Part shown: in pieces, positions 1 to 6,990 of the stretch
Position numbering within the stretch: the stretch's first letter is position 1
Layout: the number at the start of each line of letters is the position of its first letter
From: Clostridiales bacterium
GTDB lineage: Bacteria; Bacillota; Clostridia; Christensenellales; Borkfalkiaceae
Length of the DNA: 42,779 bases
Reading direction: 5' to 3'
Assembly: GCA_015055505.1 (NCBI GenBank)
Contig: SVIB01000014.1
Location: forward strand, 1-42,779
The notes under the pieces: model-generated
Told to the model about the DNA's origin: nothing
Database searches by the model: none
The model's input: only the letters and a program-made list of their open reading frames with translations
Translations under genes and position numbers: made by a program

Positions 1-665
1 AGAACCTTGACTGCGTAATCAAGAAGTCTATTTGGATTATCGGCGGTGACGGTTGGGCATACGATATCGGTTACGGCGGTCTTGACCACGTACTTGCTAT
101 GGGCGAAGACGTTAACGTTCTCGTTGTAGATACCGAAGTTTACTCTAACACCGGCGGACAAGCAAGTAAGTCTACTCCTACCGGCTCTGTTGCTAAGTTT
201 GCTGCAGGCGGTAAGAGAGTTAAGAAAAAGGACCTTGGCATGATGGCTATGAGTTACGGTTACGTATACGTAGCACAATGTTCAATGGGCGCTAATAAGC
301 AACAATTCCTTAACGCAATCGTTGAGGCTGAAGCTTATGACGGACCTTCACTTCTTATCTGTTACGCTCCTTGTATCAACCACGGTATTAAGATGTCTAA
401 CTCTCAACTTGAAGGTAAGAAAGCAGTTGACGCAGGTTACTGGCACCTTTACAGATACAACCCAGATAAGGTTGGCACTGACGTAAATCCGTTCACTTTA
501 GACAGTAAAGATCCTACTGCAAGTTACAAGGACTTCCTCCTTGGCGAAAACCGTTACGCAACGCTCAAGAAATCTCAACCTGAGCTTGCTGAAAAACTTT
601 TCGACACCGCTGAGGAAGAAAACACCGCAAGACTTAACTCTTATAAAAGACTTGCTAACAAATAA
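1..665 (+). CDS. nifJ: Pyruvate:ferredoxin (flavodoxin) oxidoreductase, C-terminal part (5' end outside window)
   Basis: The reading frame is open from base 3 and enters from outside the window, so the ATG at 99 is internal. The visible part is the thiamine-diphosphate-binding domain VI of PFOR: the GDGWAYDIGYGGLDH motif lies at bases 45-89 and is followed by DTEVYSNTGGQASKSTP, the Mg/ThDP loop. The protein ends with the usual C-terminal helix region. PFOR oxidatively decarboxylates pyruvate to acetyl-CoA and CO2 while reducing ferredoxin, in the cytoplasm of anaerobes. The domains carrying the ferredoxin-type clusters would be upstream and cannot be seen. A strong terminator follows 25 bases after the stop, so this is the last gene of its transcript. 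Family assignment is secure. Confidence 0.97.
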   Translation, partial: NLDCVIKKSIWIIGGDGWAYDIGYGGLDHVLAMGEDVNVLVVDTEVYSNTGGQASKSTPTGSVAKFAAGGKRVKKKDLGMMAMSYGYVYVAQCSMGANKQQFLNAIVEAEAYDGPSLLICYAPCINHGIKMSNSQLEGKKAVDAGYWHLYRYNPDKVGTDVNPFTLDSKDPTASYKDFLLGENRYATLKKSQPELAEKLFDTAEEENTARLNSYKRLANK

Positions 666-690
666 TTAGTTTTCTTTAACTAAATAACTT

Positions 691-723
691 ACGCCCCGTG
701 GCTCTCGCCGCGGGGCGTTTTTT
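691..723 (+). terminator. Rho-independent terminator of nifJ
   Basis: Arms ACGCCCCG (691-698) and CGGGGCGT (711-718) are perfectly complementary. A run of T follows immediately (718-723). Confidence 0.93.
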
Positions 724-770
724 ATAAAATAAATATTTACCGTCAAGCGGGTGATGTGTATTTATATCAA

Positions 771-816
771 AAAAAGGCAAGAAAATGAAATACACCCCAA
801 AACTTCTTGCCTTTTT
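771..816 (-). terminator. Terminator of the 825-3230 lipoprotein gene
   Basis: Arms at 771-783 and 804-816 pair perfectly (AAAAAGGCAAGAA with TTCTTGCCTTTTT). The hairpin lies directly after the minus-strand stop codon. A/T tracts on both sides could make it work in both directions. Confidence 0.85.
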
Positions 817-824
817 CTCTTTAA

Positions 825-3230
825 TTACTTAACTAAAGTTGGCTCTTCTTCGCCGTCTTTAAGCACGTATAAATGAGCATCACCTTCAAGTTGATTCTTG
901 TAACTTACGAAGTATAAATCGTCGCCCACGAAATCAAATTCTCTCGCAAAATACGTTTCTCCGTCTAAAATCAAAGTTGGGCTTGTAGACTCTCCGCAAT
1001 TTGCACTAACCTTATACAATCCGTTTGCACCAGAAAGCGTGTCAGAATAAAAATATACGAAACCGTCTTTATAAACTATATCAACAGGATCTACTCCGTC
1101 GTCAACGATTTTAACGTCCTCACTTCCGTCAATCTTGCAACGCGCTAAACGCTTATCCTTCCAAGCCAAACCGTACATATCTCTATAATAAACGTACGTT
1201 CCGTCAGTATCAAATGCGTCGGTATGAATGTCTCTTCCGTTTACGCTTATTGTTGATGACTTTTTAGTGCTAATATCAAACACGTGAATATTACTTCCGT
1301 CTATAAAAAGTAACTTGTTGCCGACAAGTCTTAAATTGCTTACGCCCTTATCGTATAACACCTCGTCTTCACTTCCGTCAAGTTTACATCTTCTTAACGC
1401 CGTTGATGCGCCTGCTAAATTTTGTTCAACGTAATAAATCCATTGTCCGTCAGAACAAATTTCACTTCCGCTAAGCGAACTAACTTTAACCAATTCTCCA
1501 CCGACTTTTAAGTTTAAACTGTATATATCGTTGTTAGTTAAGAAGGCCACCATGCTTACGTATAATACGTCGCCTATTATACTAAAATCCGTAACTTTAT
1601 CCGTCGTAATTCTAACGTCCCTCTTGTTTATCGGATTATATACGTGTAAAGTCTTTTCGTCCCAAATATCTAAATAATAAATATTTCCGCCGTATTCAAC
1701 GACTTTACTTCCCGTAGATATTGGTGTTGGCGGTATCGGTTTAGTGAATCCTTCCAACAAGTTTTCCGTTTCTTCAGAAGAAATAGAATATTTGATAAGT
1801 TTGTATCCCTCTACGTCGTAATAATAGAGATCGGTTCCGTCGCTATGCAATGAACAAAGTCCGCTCTCAGAACCTTCAATTACTAGATTTCCTGGCAAAT
1901 TATTATTAGCAATTGCAGATAAATTTACAGAATAAATGCCTTTTCCTATTACCGTCGCAGTAAATTTGTCTACGTTTACGTAATATAGAGTATTTCCTAT
2001 TGCCGTAAGAGATTCACCTGCGTCAATAGTAAGTTTAACCCTCTTTTGACCTGCAATATTGTATTTTTCAATATAATTTCCGGCCAAATTATTAACGGTA
2101 TACACTAAATTTCCGTCGGTGTAAATAAGGTTATTAATCTTTTCATCAACCACTAAGGTACGGGTTTGGTTGGTTTGCGCCGTAGATATTACCGAAAGTT
2201 TGTTTCCGTTTTTACCATCGGCAAAATAAATTTTATTCTCAACTAAAGTTATATAACTTGCTTTACCACCGCTGAGGCAGGTTATAACTGGTTCGTTGCC
2301 ACTCAAATCGGCTTTGAATATACCTGATTTATCTTGGGTTAAACCGTTAATAGAATAATATAACGTGTCGCCGTCTTTTTGGATATAATCTGCTTTTTCA
2401 GACAATACGGTTTGCACGGACACCTCTTCTTCCCCGACAGTTGCTGATTTTATTGAAGAGAAGAAAGCCGTTTTACTAATCATTATAACGGTGTCGTCAG
2501 AATAACTTACGATACCTGAAATAATATCGTTACTTACCTTTTCTACACTTCCGTCTTCAGGGTTATACACGTATAACTTATCGTCGTCAATAGCGTTTTG
2601 GAAGAACAATTCACCGCCCTCTGTAAATGCCATAATCCTCACGTCGTCTTTACCTGTTATTTTAAGTGTTGCAGTATCCGTAAAGTCGTTATAATTTATA
2701 TCGGTGATAACTACGGTTACATTATATACGCCTACGTCTATTGCACCGTTAGTTATACCGTCTTTATCGCAACTGTATTCAACGGTTGCAGTAGTTGGAA
2801 TAAATCCGTTCACTTCTATATAATGTTCATTTCCGTCATACTCAAACTCTACGTCGTCAAACGTAATACCTGTTAAATCTATTTTGTTGATTTTCAAAGT
2901 TGCAGTAGCCGTATAATCGTTATAATTGTCGGCTTTTACCGTTACGCCTACCGTATATTCGCCAGCATTTACAAACGGACCTGCATTAGTATAAGTCGCC
3001 GTTGCAAAACTTGGAATACCGCTAGCCGTTATCGTATGCTCTTCCCCATCGTAATCTACGGTTATATCGTTAAATGAAATCCCCGTAAAATTCTCTTTCC
3101 CTTGAACGGAAACGACTTCGCTTTCGGTCGAAGGACTACTATTTGGTTTTTTGTCCTTTTTCCCACAAGCAACTAAACATAAACAGACGACGAGTAAAAC
3201 CGTCAAAAAGATTAAAATTCTTTTTTTCAT
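825..3230 (-). CDS. Lipoprotein with two MBG-type repeats and a DUF5050-like beta-propeller
   Basis: This 801-residue secreted lipoprotein has a signal peptide of about 20 residues and lipobox LVAC (Cys22). Two related repeats of about 75 residues follow. They share the pattern FTGI-F-D-YDG-EH-I...NYND(Y/F)T-TATLKI, which is typical of MBG (mostly bacterial Ig-like) domains. From about residue 195 the rest is a chain of short beta units of the type 'YYVN/LYYYD/LVYT..' with aspartate-rich turns, resembling DUF5050-type propellers; the ligand is unknown. An AGGAGA site sits before the ATG. The gene starts 23 bases after the stop of the XRE/zinc-ribbon regulator, so the two are probably one transcript controlled by that regulator. 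Location on the outer face of the membrane is inferred from the lipobox. Function unknown. Confidence 0.82.
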   Translation of the reverse strand: MKKRILIFLTVLLVVCLCLVACGKKDKKPNSSPSTESEVVSVQGKENFTGISFNDITVDYDGEEHTITASGIPSFATATYTNAGPFVNAGEYTVGVTVKADNYNDYTATATLKINKIDLTGITFDDVEFEYDGNEHYIEVNGFIPTTATVEYSCDKDGITNGAIDVGVYNVTVVITDINYNDFTDTATLKITGKDDVRIMAFTEGGELFFQNAIDDDKLYVYNPEDGSVEKVSNDIISGIVSYSDDTVIMISKTAFFSSIKSATVGEEEVSVQTVLSEKADYIQKDGDTLYYSINGLTQDKSGIFKADLSGNEPVITCLSGGKASYITLVENKIYFADGKNGNKLSVISTAQTNQTRTLVVDEKINNLIYTDGNLVYTVNNLAGNYIEKYNIAGQKRVKLTIDAGESLTAIGNTLYYVNVDKFTATVIGKGIYSVNLSAIANNNLPGNLVIEGSESGLCSLHSDGTDLYYYDVEGYKLIKYSISSEETENLLEGFTKPIPPTPISTGSKVVEYGGNIYYLDIWDEKTLHVYNPINKRDVRITTDKVTDFSIIGDVLYVSMVAFLTNNDIYSLNLKVGGELVKVSSLSGSEICSDGQWIYYVEQNLAGASTALRRCKLDGSEDEVLYDKGVSNLRLVGNKLLFIDGSNIHVFDISTKKSSTISVNGRDIHTDAFDTDGTYVYYRDMYGLAWKDKRLARCKIDGSEDVKIVDDGVDPVDIVYKDGFVYFYSDTLSGANGLYKVSANCGESTSPTLILDGETYFAREFDFVGDDLYFVSYKNQLEGDAHLYVLKDGEEEPTLVK

Positions 3231-3253
3231 ATTCTTCTCCTTAAAAGTTTTTA

Positions 3254-4081
3254 TTATATTCTCTCAGACAAATCCGGTCTTTTAAAACTTTTTATTAAAG
3301 CAAAAGGATAAACGAAAATAGAAATTACGTATCCTAAAGCAATCGCTAAAACCACACAAGCAAATGCTAATATAAATCCTAAAATTGCGAATAAAAGTTT
3401 AACGGTGATAAACCAAATAATACCGTCTATGTCTAATGAGAAAATAAGACCGGGAAATCTAACGAATCCCCACGATGCAACGTCTAGTACCATACCTCCA
3501 ACAAAATTGTTCTTTAAATATAAACAAGATAAAAACGGGAAGAATAATACGCCTGCTATCGTCAGCCCTATCGTTTCGCCATTACTTAATTGCGTCGCTA
3601 TGCCTATTATTAATAAGGTTATAGCGATTACCCCTGAAAAGATACCGCCCCAAACAAAAGATTTTCTTCTTTGTTCCTTTCCGTAAAAAATCTTAGCATT
3701 TTTTTCTTTTTGTTTTTTCTTTGCGTAACACGACCTACAAAAAACGTGTGAACCGTTATGCGTTTGAACTCTAACGACGTCAGTCGCCTCGTACACAGGC
3801 TTATTGCACTCTTCGCAAACGGCAAGTACTGGTTTTTGCGGTTTGTAAACTTCTTTTACCACTTCTTTTTCTACTACGACGGTTTCACTTTCTTCACCTA
3901 AAAGGTTTGCCACGGTAACGTTAAATATTTTAGCAATCTTAGTTAACGTTTCTAATGATGGTTCAACTTCATTTTTCTCCCACCTTGAAACCGCTTGCGC
4001 AGTAACGAATAATTTGTCGGCAAGGTCCTTTTGAGTAAACCCGCTCTCAATTCTTAGTTGTTTAATTTTTTCTCCAATCAT
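3254..4081 (-). CDS. XRE-family regulator fused to a zinc ribbon and membrane segments
   Basis: Residues 1-60 form a classical XRE helix-turn-helix (IGEKIKQLRIESGFTQKDLA...QAVSRWEKNEVEP). A four-cysteine zinc ribbon follows (C89, C92, C115, C118), then about four hydrophobic segments in the C-terminal half. This suggests a one-component regulator tethered to the membrane. The frame opens earlier, at 4108, but an AAGGAGAT site lies seven bases before the ATG at 4081 and nothing comparable precedes 4108, so 4081 (275 residues) is chosen. Two copies of the palindrome AACAA-W-TTGTT at 4123-4133 and 4168-4178, one inside the promoter, point to autoregulation. The downstream lipoprotein is the likely co-regulated partner. 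The inducing signal is unknown. Confidence 0.85.
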   Translation of the reverse strand: MIGEKIKQLRIESGFTQKDLADKLFVTAQAVSRWEKNEVEPSLETLTKIAKIFNVTVANLLGEESETVVVEKEVVKEVYKPQKPVLAVCEECNKPVYEATDVVRVQTHNGSHVFCRSCYAKKKQKEKNAKIFYGKEQRRKSFVWGGIFSGVIAITLLIIGIATQLSNGETIGLTIAGVLFFPFLSCLYLKNNFVGGMVLDVASWGFVRFPGLIFSLDIDGIIWFITVKLLFAILGFILAFACVVLAIALGYVISIFVYPFALIKSFKRPDLSERI

Positions 4082-4112
4082 AACAAATCTCCTTTGTTTT
4101 TTCTTCATTATA

Positions 4113-4143
4113 ACACCAACTAAACAAATTGTTGAGGATTTAC
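4113..4143 (-). promoter_or_regulatory. Promoter of the XRE regulator operon
   Basis: On the minus strand a TATAAT -10 box lies just before the annotated leader. A TCAACA -35 match (four of six) lies 17 bases upstream. The -35/spacer region contains the first AACAA-A-TTGTT operator. Confidence 0.6.
4123..4133. promoter_or_regulatory. Operator copy 1 (AACAA-A-TTGTT)
   Basis: This is a perfect 5+1+5 palindrome inside a larger conserved context (CTAAACAAATTGTTGAG). It overlaps the promoter of the XRE gene and is repeated 45 bases upstream. It is the likely binding site of the adjacent XRE regulator. Confidence 0.6.
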
Positions 4144-4167
4144 GCTATACAAAAAATTGAATTGCTA

Positions 4168-4178
4168 AACAATTTGTT
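4168..4178. promoter_or_regulatory. Operator copy 2 (AACAA-T-TTGTT)
   Basis: This is the second palindrome, in the same context (CTAAACAATTTGTTGAA). Its centre is 45 bases from copy 1, close to four helical turns, which would place two bound dimers on nearly the same face of the DNA. Confidence 0.6.
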
Positions 4179-4218
4179 GAAAGCCAGCATTTTTCTTGTT
4201 TTTTTGTGGTATATTATA

Positions 4219-4246
4219 ATAAAAAAAGCACCCCTTTCGGAGCGCT
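4219..4246 (-). terminator. Terminator of the candidate small RNA
   Basis: On the minus strand AGCGCTCC - GAAA - GGGGTGCT forms an eight-pair stem with two G-U pairs. It is followed by seven T. Confidence 0.75.
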
Positions 4247-4344
4247 TAAAACAGCCCCTTAAAGTTGCTACACATTTTGACTACGAAAAGTCAAAGGGCT
4301 ATTTTTGACAAATTTCCATCTTTTCGTAGTTTAAATTGTGTAGC
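4220..4344 (-). ncRNA. Candidate small structured RNA with its own promoter and terminator
   Basis: On the minus strand a TTGATT-17-TAAAAT promoter (4351-4379) places a start near 4344. Right there begins a 24-25-bp near-perfect stem: 4344-4320 pairs with 4290-4267, with both strands starting from GCTACACA/TGTGTAGC. Inside it is a smaller TCAAA/TTTGA hairpin whose loop reads AATAGCCC. The linker after the stem contains AAGGGGCT (4253-4260), which can pair with AGCCCTTT of that loop over eight positions including one G-U, a possible pseudoknot. The unit ends in a GAAA-loop terminator with seven T. No coding frame of note is present. I do not recognise a known RNA family. Confidence 0.6.
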
Positions 4345-4350
4345 ATAATT

Positions 4351-4379
4351 ATTTTACCATATTATTTTTAAAAAATCAA
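4351..4379 (-). promoter_or_regulatory. Promoter of the candidate small RNA
   Basis: On the minus strand TTGATT and TAAAAT are separated by 17 bases. They lie about seven bases upstream of the first paired base of the RNA candidate. Confidence 0.6.
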
Positions 4380-4495
4380 GGTTGTTTAAAATATTATATT
4401 ATCGAAATTTCGTTTTTTTATTTTTTACGAATCAACTAACAGTTTATCTTTTTAACACAAACGATTTTTACAATTTATCATTGTTTAATTATATG
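4380..4495. other. AT-rich spacer, no gene seen
   Basis: This stretch lies between the small-RNA promoter and the terminator of the Lit-like gene. It is strongly AT-rich, and I see no open frame with a ribosome binding site and no repeat in it. Confidence 0.6.
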
Positions 4496-4496
4496 A

Positions 4497-4535
4497 AAAG
4501 ACGGGGTTTGGGGCGTTGCCCTAAACCTCGTCTTT
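4497..4535 (-). terminator. Terminator of the mrp/Lit-like operon
   Basis: Arms 4497-4514 and 4518-4535 pair over 18 positions with two mismatches (GACGGGGTTTGGGGC against GCCCTAAACCTCGTC). The flanks are A/T rich. Confidence 0.85.
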
Positions 4536-4565
4536 AAATTTTTCATCTATTTTAGTTCATTTCAA

Positions 4566-5306
4566 TTATGCCTCGTATTTTTTCTTCAACCATTTGTTGT
4601 AGGAAATTACGCCTACAACGAAAAGGGCTAAAAGGACAACCCATATAATAAGTATTATAGGCACTAAATCTAAGAATATTCTTCCTATCATTGCTATCAT
4701 AACACCGTTAGAAAATTGCCAATTCCCGTCAAAGAAAATCATATGGAAAACTTCAAATGCCACGTCAAAATTGATAGCCGCCGCAAGCCCGATAAATGCA
4801 AGTACCGAAAACACTCCTATTAAAGTGAAATACGGAACTTTTTTAGCGTTTTCGTAATAACCTTTTTTCTTTAAAAGCCCAAGCGTTAAAGTCACCCCAA
4901 AAATAACGAGGGAAAATAGCACCATTAACAGTCCACCGCCGAAAACCCCTTTTACGTCTTTCATGTGGCTGTATTCGTCTTCTCTAAACACCTCTAAATG
5001 CACACCGCCTACCGTTGGGTTTAAATCATCTTCTAAAAATAAACAGTACTTCATAGTGTGCATCATAAGGTCCATAAGTTGGTCTTCGGTTAGATTTTCA
5101 ATATATGCTTTTGCGTTTTCGTCGCTTAGATATTTGGCTTGATATCTAACGTCGTCAACCGCAGTGTCACCGTATTCGTCCACTTTAGAAAACTGTGAAG
5201 AATAAAAGGCTGTACTCGTTGCAGGTATCATTATTGATATAAACCCCAATATTAAGAATACCGAAAGGGTAAAAAACACTGCGCAAATTTTATAAATTGC
5301 TTTCAT
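4566..5306 (-). CDS. TIGR01906/DUF1461 integral membrane protein, Lit-like
   Basis: The start at 5306 is chosen because AGGTGG lies five bases before it; the frame runs 19 codons further up without such a site. The 246-residue product has an N-terminal membrane anchor, an extracytoplasmic segment of about 100 residues and three or four more membrane segments. The stretch FREDEYSHMKDVK just before the second membrane segment matches the conserved E..HM.DVK signature of the TIGR01906/DUF1461 family. That family includes Lit, the lipoprotein intramolecular transacylase that moves an acyl chain to make lyso-form lipoproteins. Whether this member has that activity is inference; the nearby lipoprotein genes would give it substrates. 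It follows the Mrp gene by 31 bases, probably in one transcript. Confidence 0.7.
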   Translation of the reverse strand: MKAIYKICAVFFTLSVFLILGFISIMIPATSTAFYSSQFSKVDEYGDTAVDDVRYQAKYLSDENAKAYIENLTEDQLMDLMMHTMKYCLFLEDDLNPTVGGVHLEVFREDEYSHMKDVKGVFGGGLLMVLFSLVIFGVTLTLGLLKKKGYYENAKKVPYFTLIGVFSVLAFIGLAAAINFDVAFEVFHMIFFDGNWQFSNGVMIAMIGRIFLDLVPIILIIWVVLLALFVVGVISYNKWLKKKYEA

Positions 5307-5337
5307 AAACCCACCTATAGGTCGATTATTACCGCTT

Positions 5338-6153
5338 TTATGCAGTGATAACCGTAATTGCACCGTCTAAAGGCTCACCCTCTACTTCTTCTATTTTACC
5401 GTCGTCAACTGCCTTAGAGAGTTTTTCGTCAATGGGAAGTCTGCCAAGAATTGGAAGCGAATATTTGCTTGCGACCTCTTCCAATTTACTCTTTCCGTAA
5501 GGATACAGTTTCTCCCCGCAACAAGGACAAGAAATATAACTCATATTTTCTACAATTCCGTAAATTTTAACATCCATAAGTTCAGCCATCTTTACGGCCT
5601 TTTCAACTATCATTGAAACGAGGTCTTGAGGAGTCGTTACGATAACTATTCCGTCAATTGGAAGAGATTGGAAAACGGTAAGCGGAACGTCACCCGTTCC
5701 CGGTGGCATATCTACGTACATATAGTCAACTTCTTCCCACTCTACGTCGGTATAAAACTGTTTTACTGCACCGCTGATAACCGGACCGCGCCAAACGACG
5801 GGAGAGTTTTCCTCGTCAAGTAATAAATTCATAGACATAAGTTTTACGCCTTGACTTGATAAAACGGGATAAATAGTCGTACCGTCTTCGTTGCCGTAAG
5901 CCCTCTCGGTTATACCGAAAGCCTTAGGAACAGACGGACCGGTAATATCCGCATCTAAAACGGCTACTTTATAGCCTTTTCTTAAAGTACCAACCGCTAA
6001 AAGGTCGGTAACCATTGATTTGCCAACGCCACCCTTACCGCTTACTACTGCAATCATTTTTTTAATTTTAGTAGTAGGCTTTGGAGTTGCTAAAAAACTA
6101 CTTTTTTCGCACTTCTCTTTACAAGACGCGCAATCGTGATTACATTCACTCAT
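5338..6153 (-). CDS. mrp: Mrp/ApbC (NBP35-type) Fe-S cluster carrier ATPase
   Basis: This 271-residue P-loop protein has the deviant Walker A motif GKGGVGKS at 39-46, a DADITGPSVP segment (68-76), and DMPPGTGD (148-155) as Walker B/switch. The C-terminal CPCC pair (C209, C212) bridges a 4Fe-4S cluster in the Mrp dimer. The N-terminus adds four cysteines (C4, C8, C11, C15), as in NBP35-type proteins, which may hold a second cluster. It assembles and transfers Fe-S clusters to apoproteins in the cytoplasm, fitting an anaerobe rich in Fe-S enzymes such as PFOR. An AAGGAG site precedes the ATG. Well supported. Confidence 0.95.
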   Translation of the reverse strand: MSECNHDCASCKEKCEKSSFLATPKPTTKIKKMIAVVSGKGGVGKSMVTDLLAVGTLRKGYKVAVLDADITGPSVPKAFGITERAYGNEDGTTIYPVLSSQGVKLMSMNLLLDEENSPVVWRGPVISGAVKQFYTDVEWEEVDYMYVDMPPGTGDVPLTVFQSLPIDGIVIVTTPQDLVSMIVEKAVKMAELMDVKIYGIVENMSYISCPCCGEKLYPYGKSKLEEVASKYSLPILGRLPIDEKLSKAVDDGKIEEVEGEPLDGAITVITA

Positions 6154-6222
6154 TTTTATTCTCCTTTTGTCACATAGTAAATATAGTTAAATTAGTCGTT
6201 TTATTTGTATATATGTTTTACC

Positions 6223-6633
6223 TTAGGCTTCCCCTTGAGGGGAGGCTCTGCCGTCAGGCGGTGGTGAGGTGTCTATATAATCATTCGTGTCAATATTATT
6301 TATAATATCTTCACAAACTTCTTTAAATTTAAAATTTATTTCCAAATTGGTATATCTTAGTACTGTTATTCCTATAGAATTTAAATATTCGTCGCGTTCT
6401 TTATCGTAAAGAATATTTCTTTCTTCAAAATGTTGTGAGCCGTCAATTTCAATCGCTAATTGCACTGAAGCACAATAAAAATCGACTATATATTTCCCTA
6501 TTACCTTTTGTCTATTAAATACTTGCGGTAAATTTTTAAGAAAATCATACCAAAGTCTTCTTTCTTCTTTTGTCATATTTTTTCTTAAAAATTGCGCATT
6601 TTTTGTTAAACGAGGATTGTTTGTTTTATTCAT
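6223..6633 (-). CDS. DUF559 (Vsr/PD-(D/E)XK-like endonuclease fold) protein
   Basis: This 136-residue protein carries the family pattern: MTKEERRLWYDFLKN near the N-terminus, F-RQ--IG-YIVDFYC, then AIEIDGSQH, and a Y-ERDEYL--IGI-VLRYTN tail. DUF559 has the fold of very-short-patch-repair and related nucleases; the D and E-x-D positions (VDFYC, IEIDG) are present, so catalysis is possible. The last residues (SPPPDGRASPQGEA) are encoded by the flanking repeat. The start codon (6633) touches the right inverted repeat, which also supplies a GAGGTG ribosome binding site. The stop codon is the first three bases of the left repeat. Gene and repeats therefore form one unit, suggesting a mobile element. 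The biological role of DUF559 proteins is unknown. Confidence 0.85.
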   Translation of the reverse strand: MNKTNNPRLTKNAQFLRKNMTKEERRLWYDFLKNLPQVFNRQKVIGKYIVDFYCASVQLAIEIDGSQHFEERNILYDKERDEYLNSIGITVLRYTNLEINFKFKEVCEDIINNIDTNDYIDTSPPPDGRASPQGEA

Positions 6634-6688
6634 ATAGACACCTCATCCACCGCAAGCGGTCCCCCTTCCCCTTGAGGGGAAGGCTTAA
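6223..6688. mobile_element. DUF559 ORF framed by ~55-bp terminal inverted repeats
   Basis: The left arm (6223-6277) and right arm (6633-6688) are inverted copies of each other. Both run from a TTAAGCCTTCCCC-like outer end, through a CCCCTTGAGGGG palindrome and a short CCGC/GCGG hairpin, to GAGGTGTCTATA at the inner end. The inner hairpins differ in sequence (CCGCTTGCGG against GCCGTCAGGC) but both pair. The only gene inside fills the unit exactly. No target duplication was recognised. Confidence 0.55.
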
Positions 6689-6702
6689 CTTTTTTATTTA
6701 TT

Positions 6703-6726
6703 CTACCCTCAAGGGGAAGGCTTGAT
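6703..6726. repeat. Extra copy of the outer part of the DUF559 inverted repeat
   Basis: CCCTCAAGGGGAAGGCTT recurs 20-odd bases beyond the right arm, in the same orientation as the end of that arm. It suggests a partial or nested copy of the repeat. Confidence 0.5.
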
Positions 6727-6736
6727 TTTTTCATAT

Positions 6737-6806
6737 TAACAACGCATACCGCCGTTTATACGGCTATTTAGTCGTATAAGTTCAAAGACTCATACCTATC
6801 CGCCCC
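6737..6806 (-). repeat. Duplicate of the 3' end of cysK (copy A)
   Basis: These 70 bases match 6921-6990 with three differences. Read on the minus strand they encode GADRYESLNLYD and a stop, where the real gene has GADRYASLNLYD. One change is synonymous and the others alter only one residue, so copy A looks like the end of another functional cysK allele. Confidence 0.85.
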
Positions 6807-6920
6807 AAGTTAAATGCCGCCGCCCCTTTGCGGAGTCGTAGAAACAAGGTAGGCTAGGCTCGTGAAAAAAGACGGACACAATAGACCTTGTCGGTCATTG
6901 TGGTCGGCTTTTTGAAACAG
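6807..6920. repeat. Structured interspersed repeat, unit 5 (between the two cysK ends)
   Basis: It holds the constant core A-GACC-TTGTC-GGTC-A (883-897 of this kilobase) inside a CACAAT/ATTGTG stem. It also has the TAGAAACAAG and AGGCTCGTGA motifs seen in the copies at 26.5 and 40.9 kb, and the same GAAACAGTAA end. Confidence 0.7.
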
Positions 6921-6990
6921 TAACAACGCATACCGCCGTTTATACGGCTATTTAGTCATATAAGTTCAAAGACGCGTACCTATCCGCCCC
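6921..6990 (-). repeat. cysK 3' end (copy B, within the gene)
   Basis: This is the partner of 6737-6806. It contains the real stop codon of cysK (6952-6954) and 31 bases beyond it. Confidence 0.85.

Noticed and set aside
6814..6840. Similarity of a stretch in the cysK-side repeat (CGCCCCTTTGCGGAGTCGTAG) to part of icd at 41948-41975
   Set aside because: In icd it encodes the conserved TPQKGDG motif. About 18 matching bases are likely coincidence, with no extension on either side.
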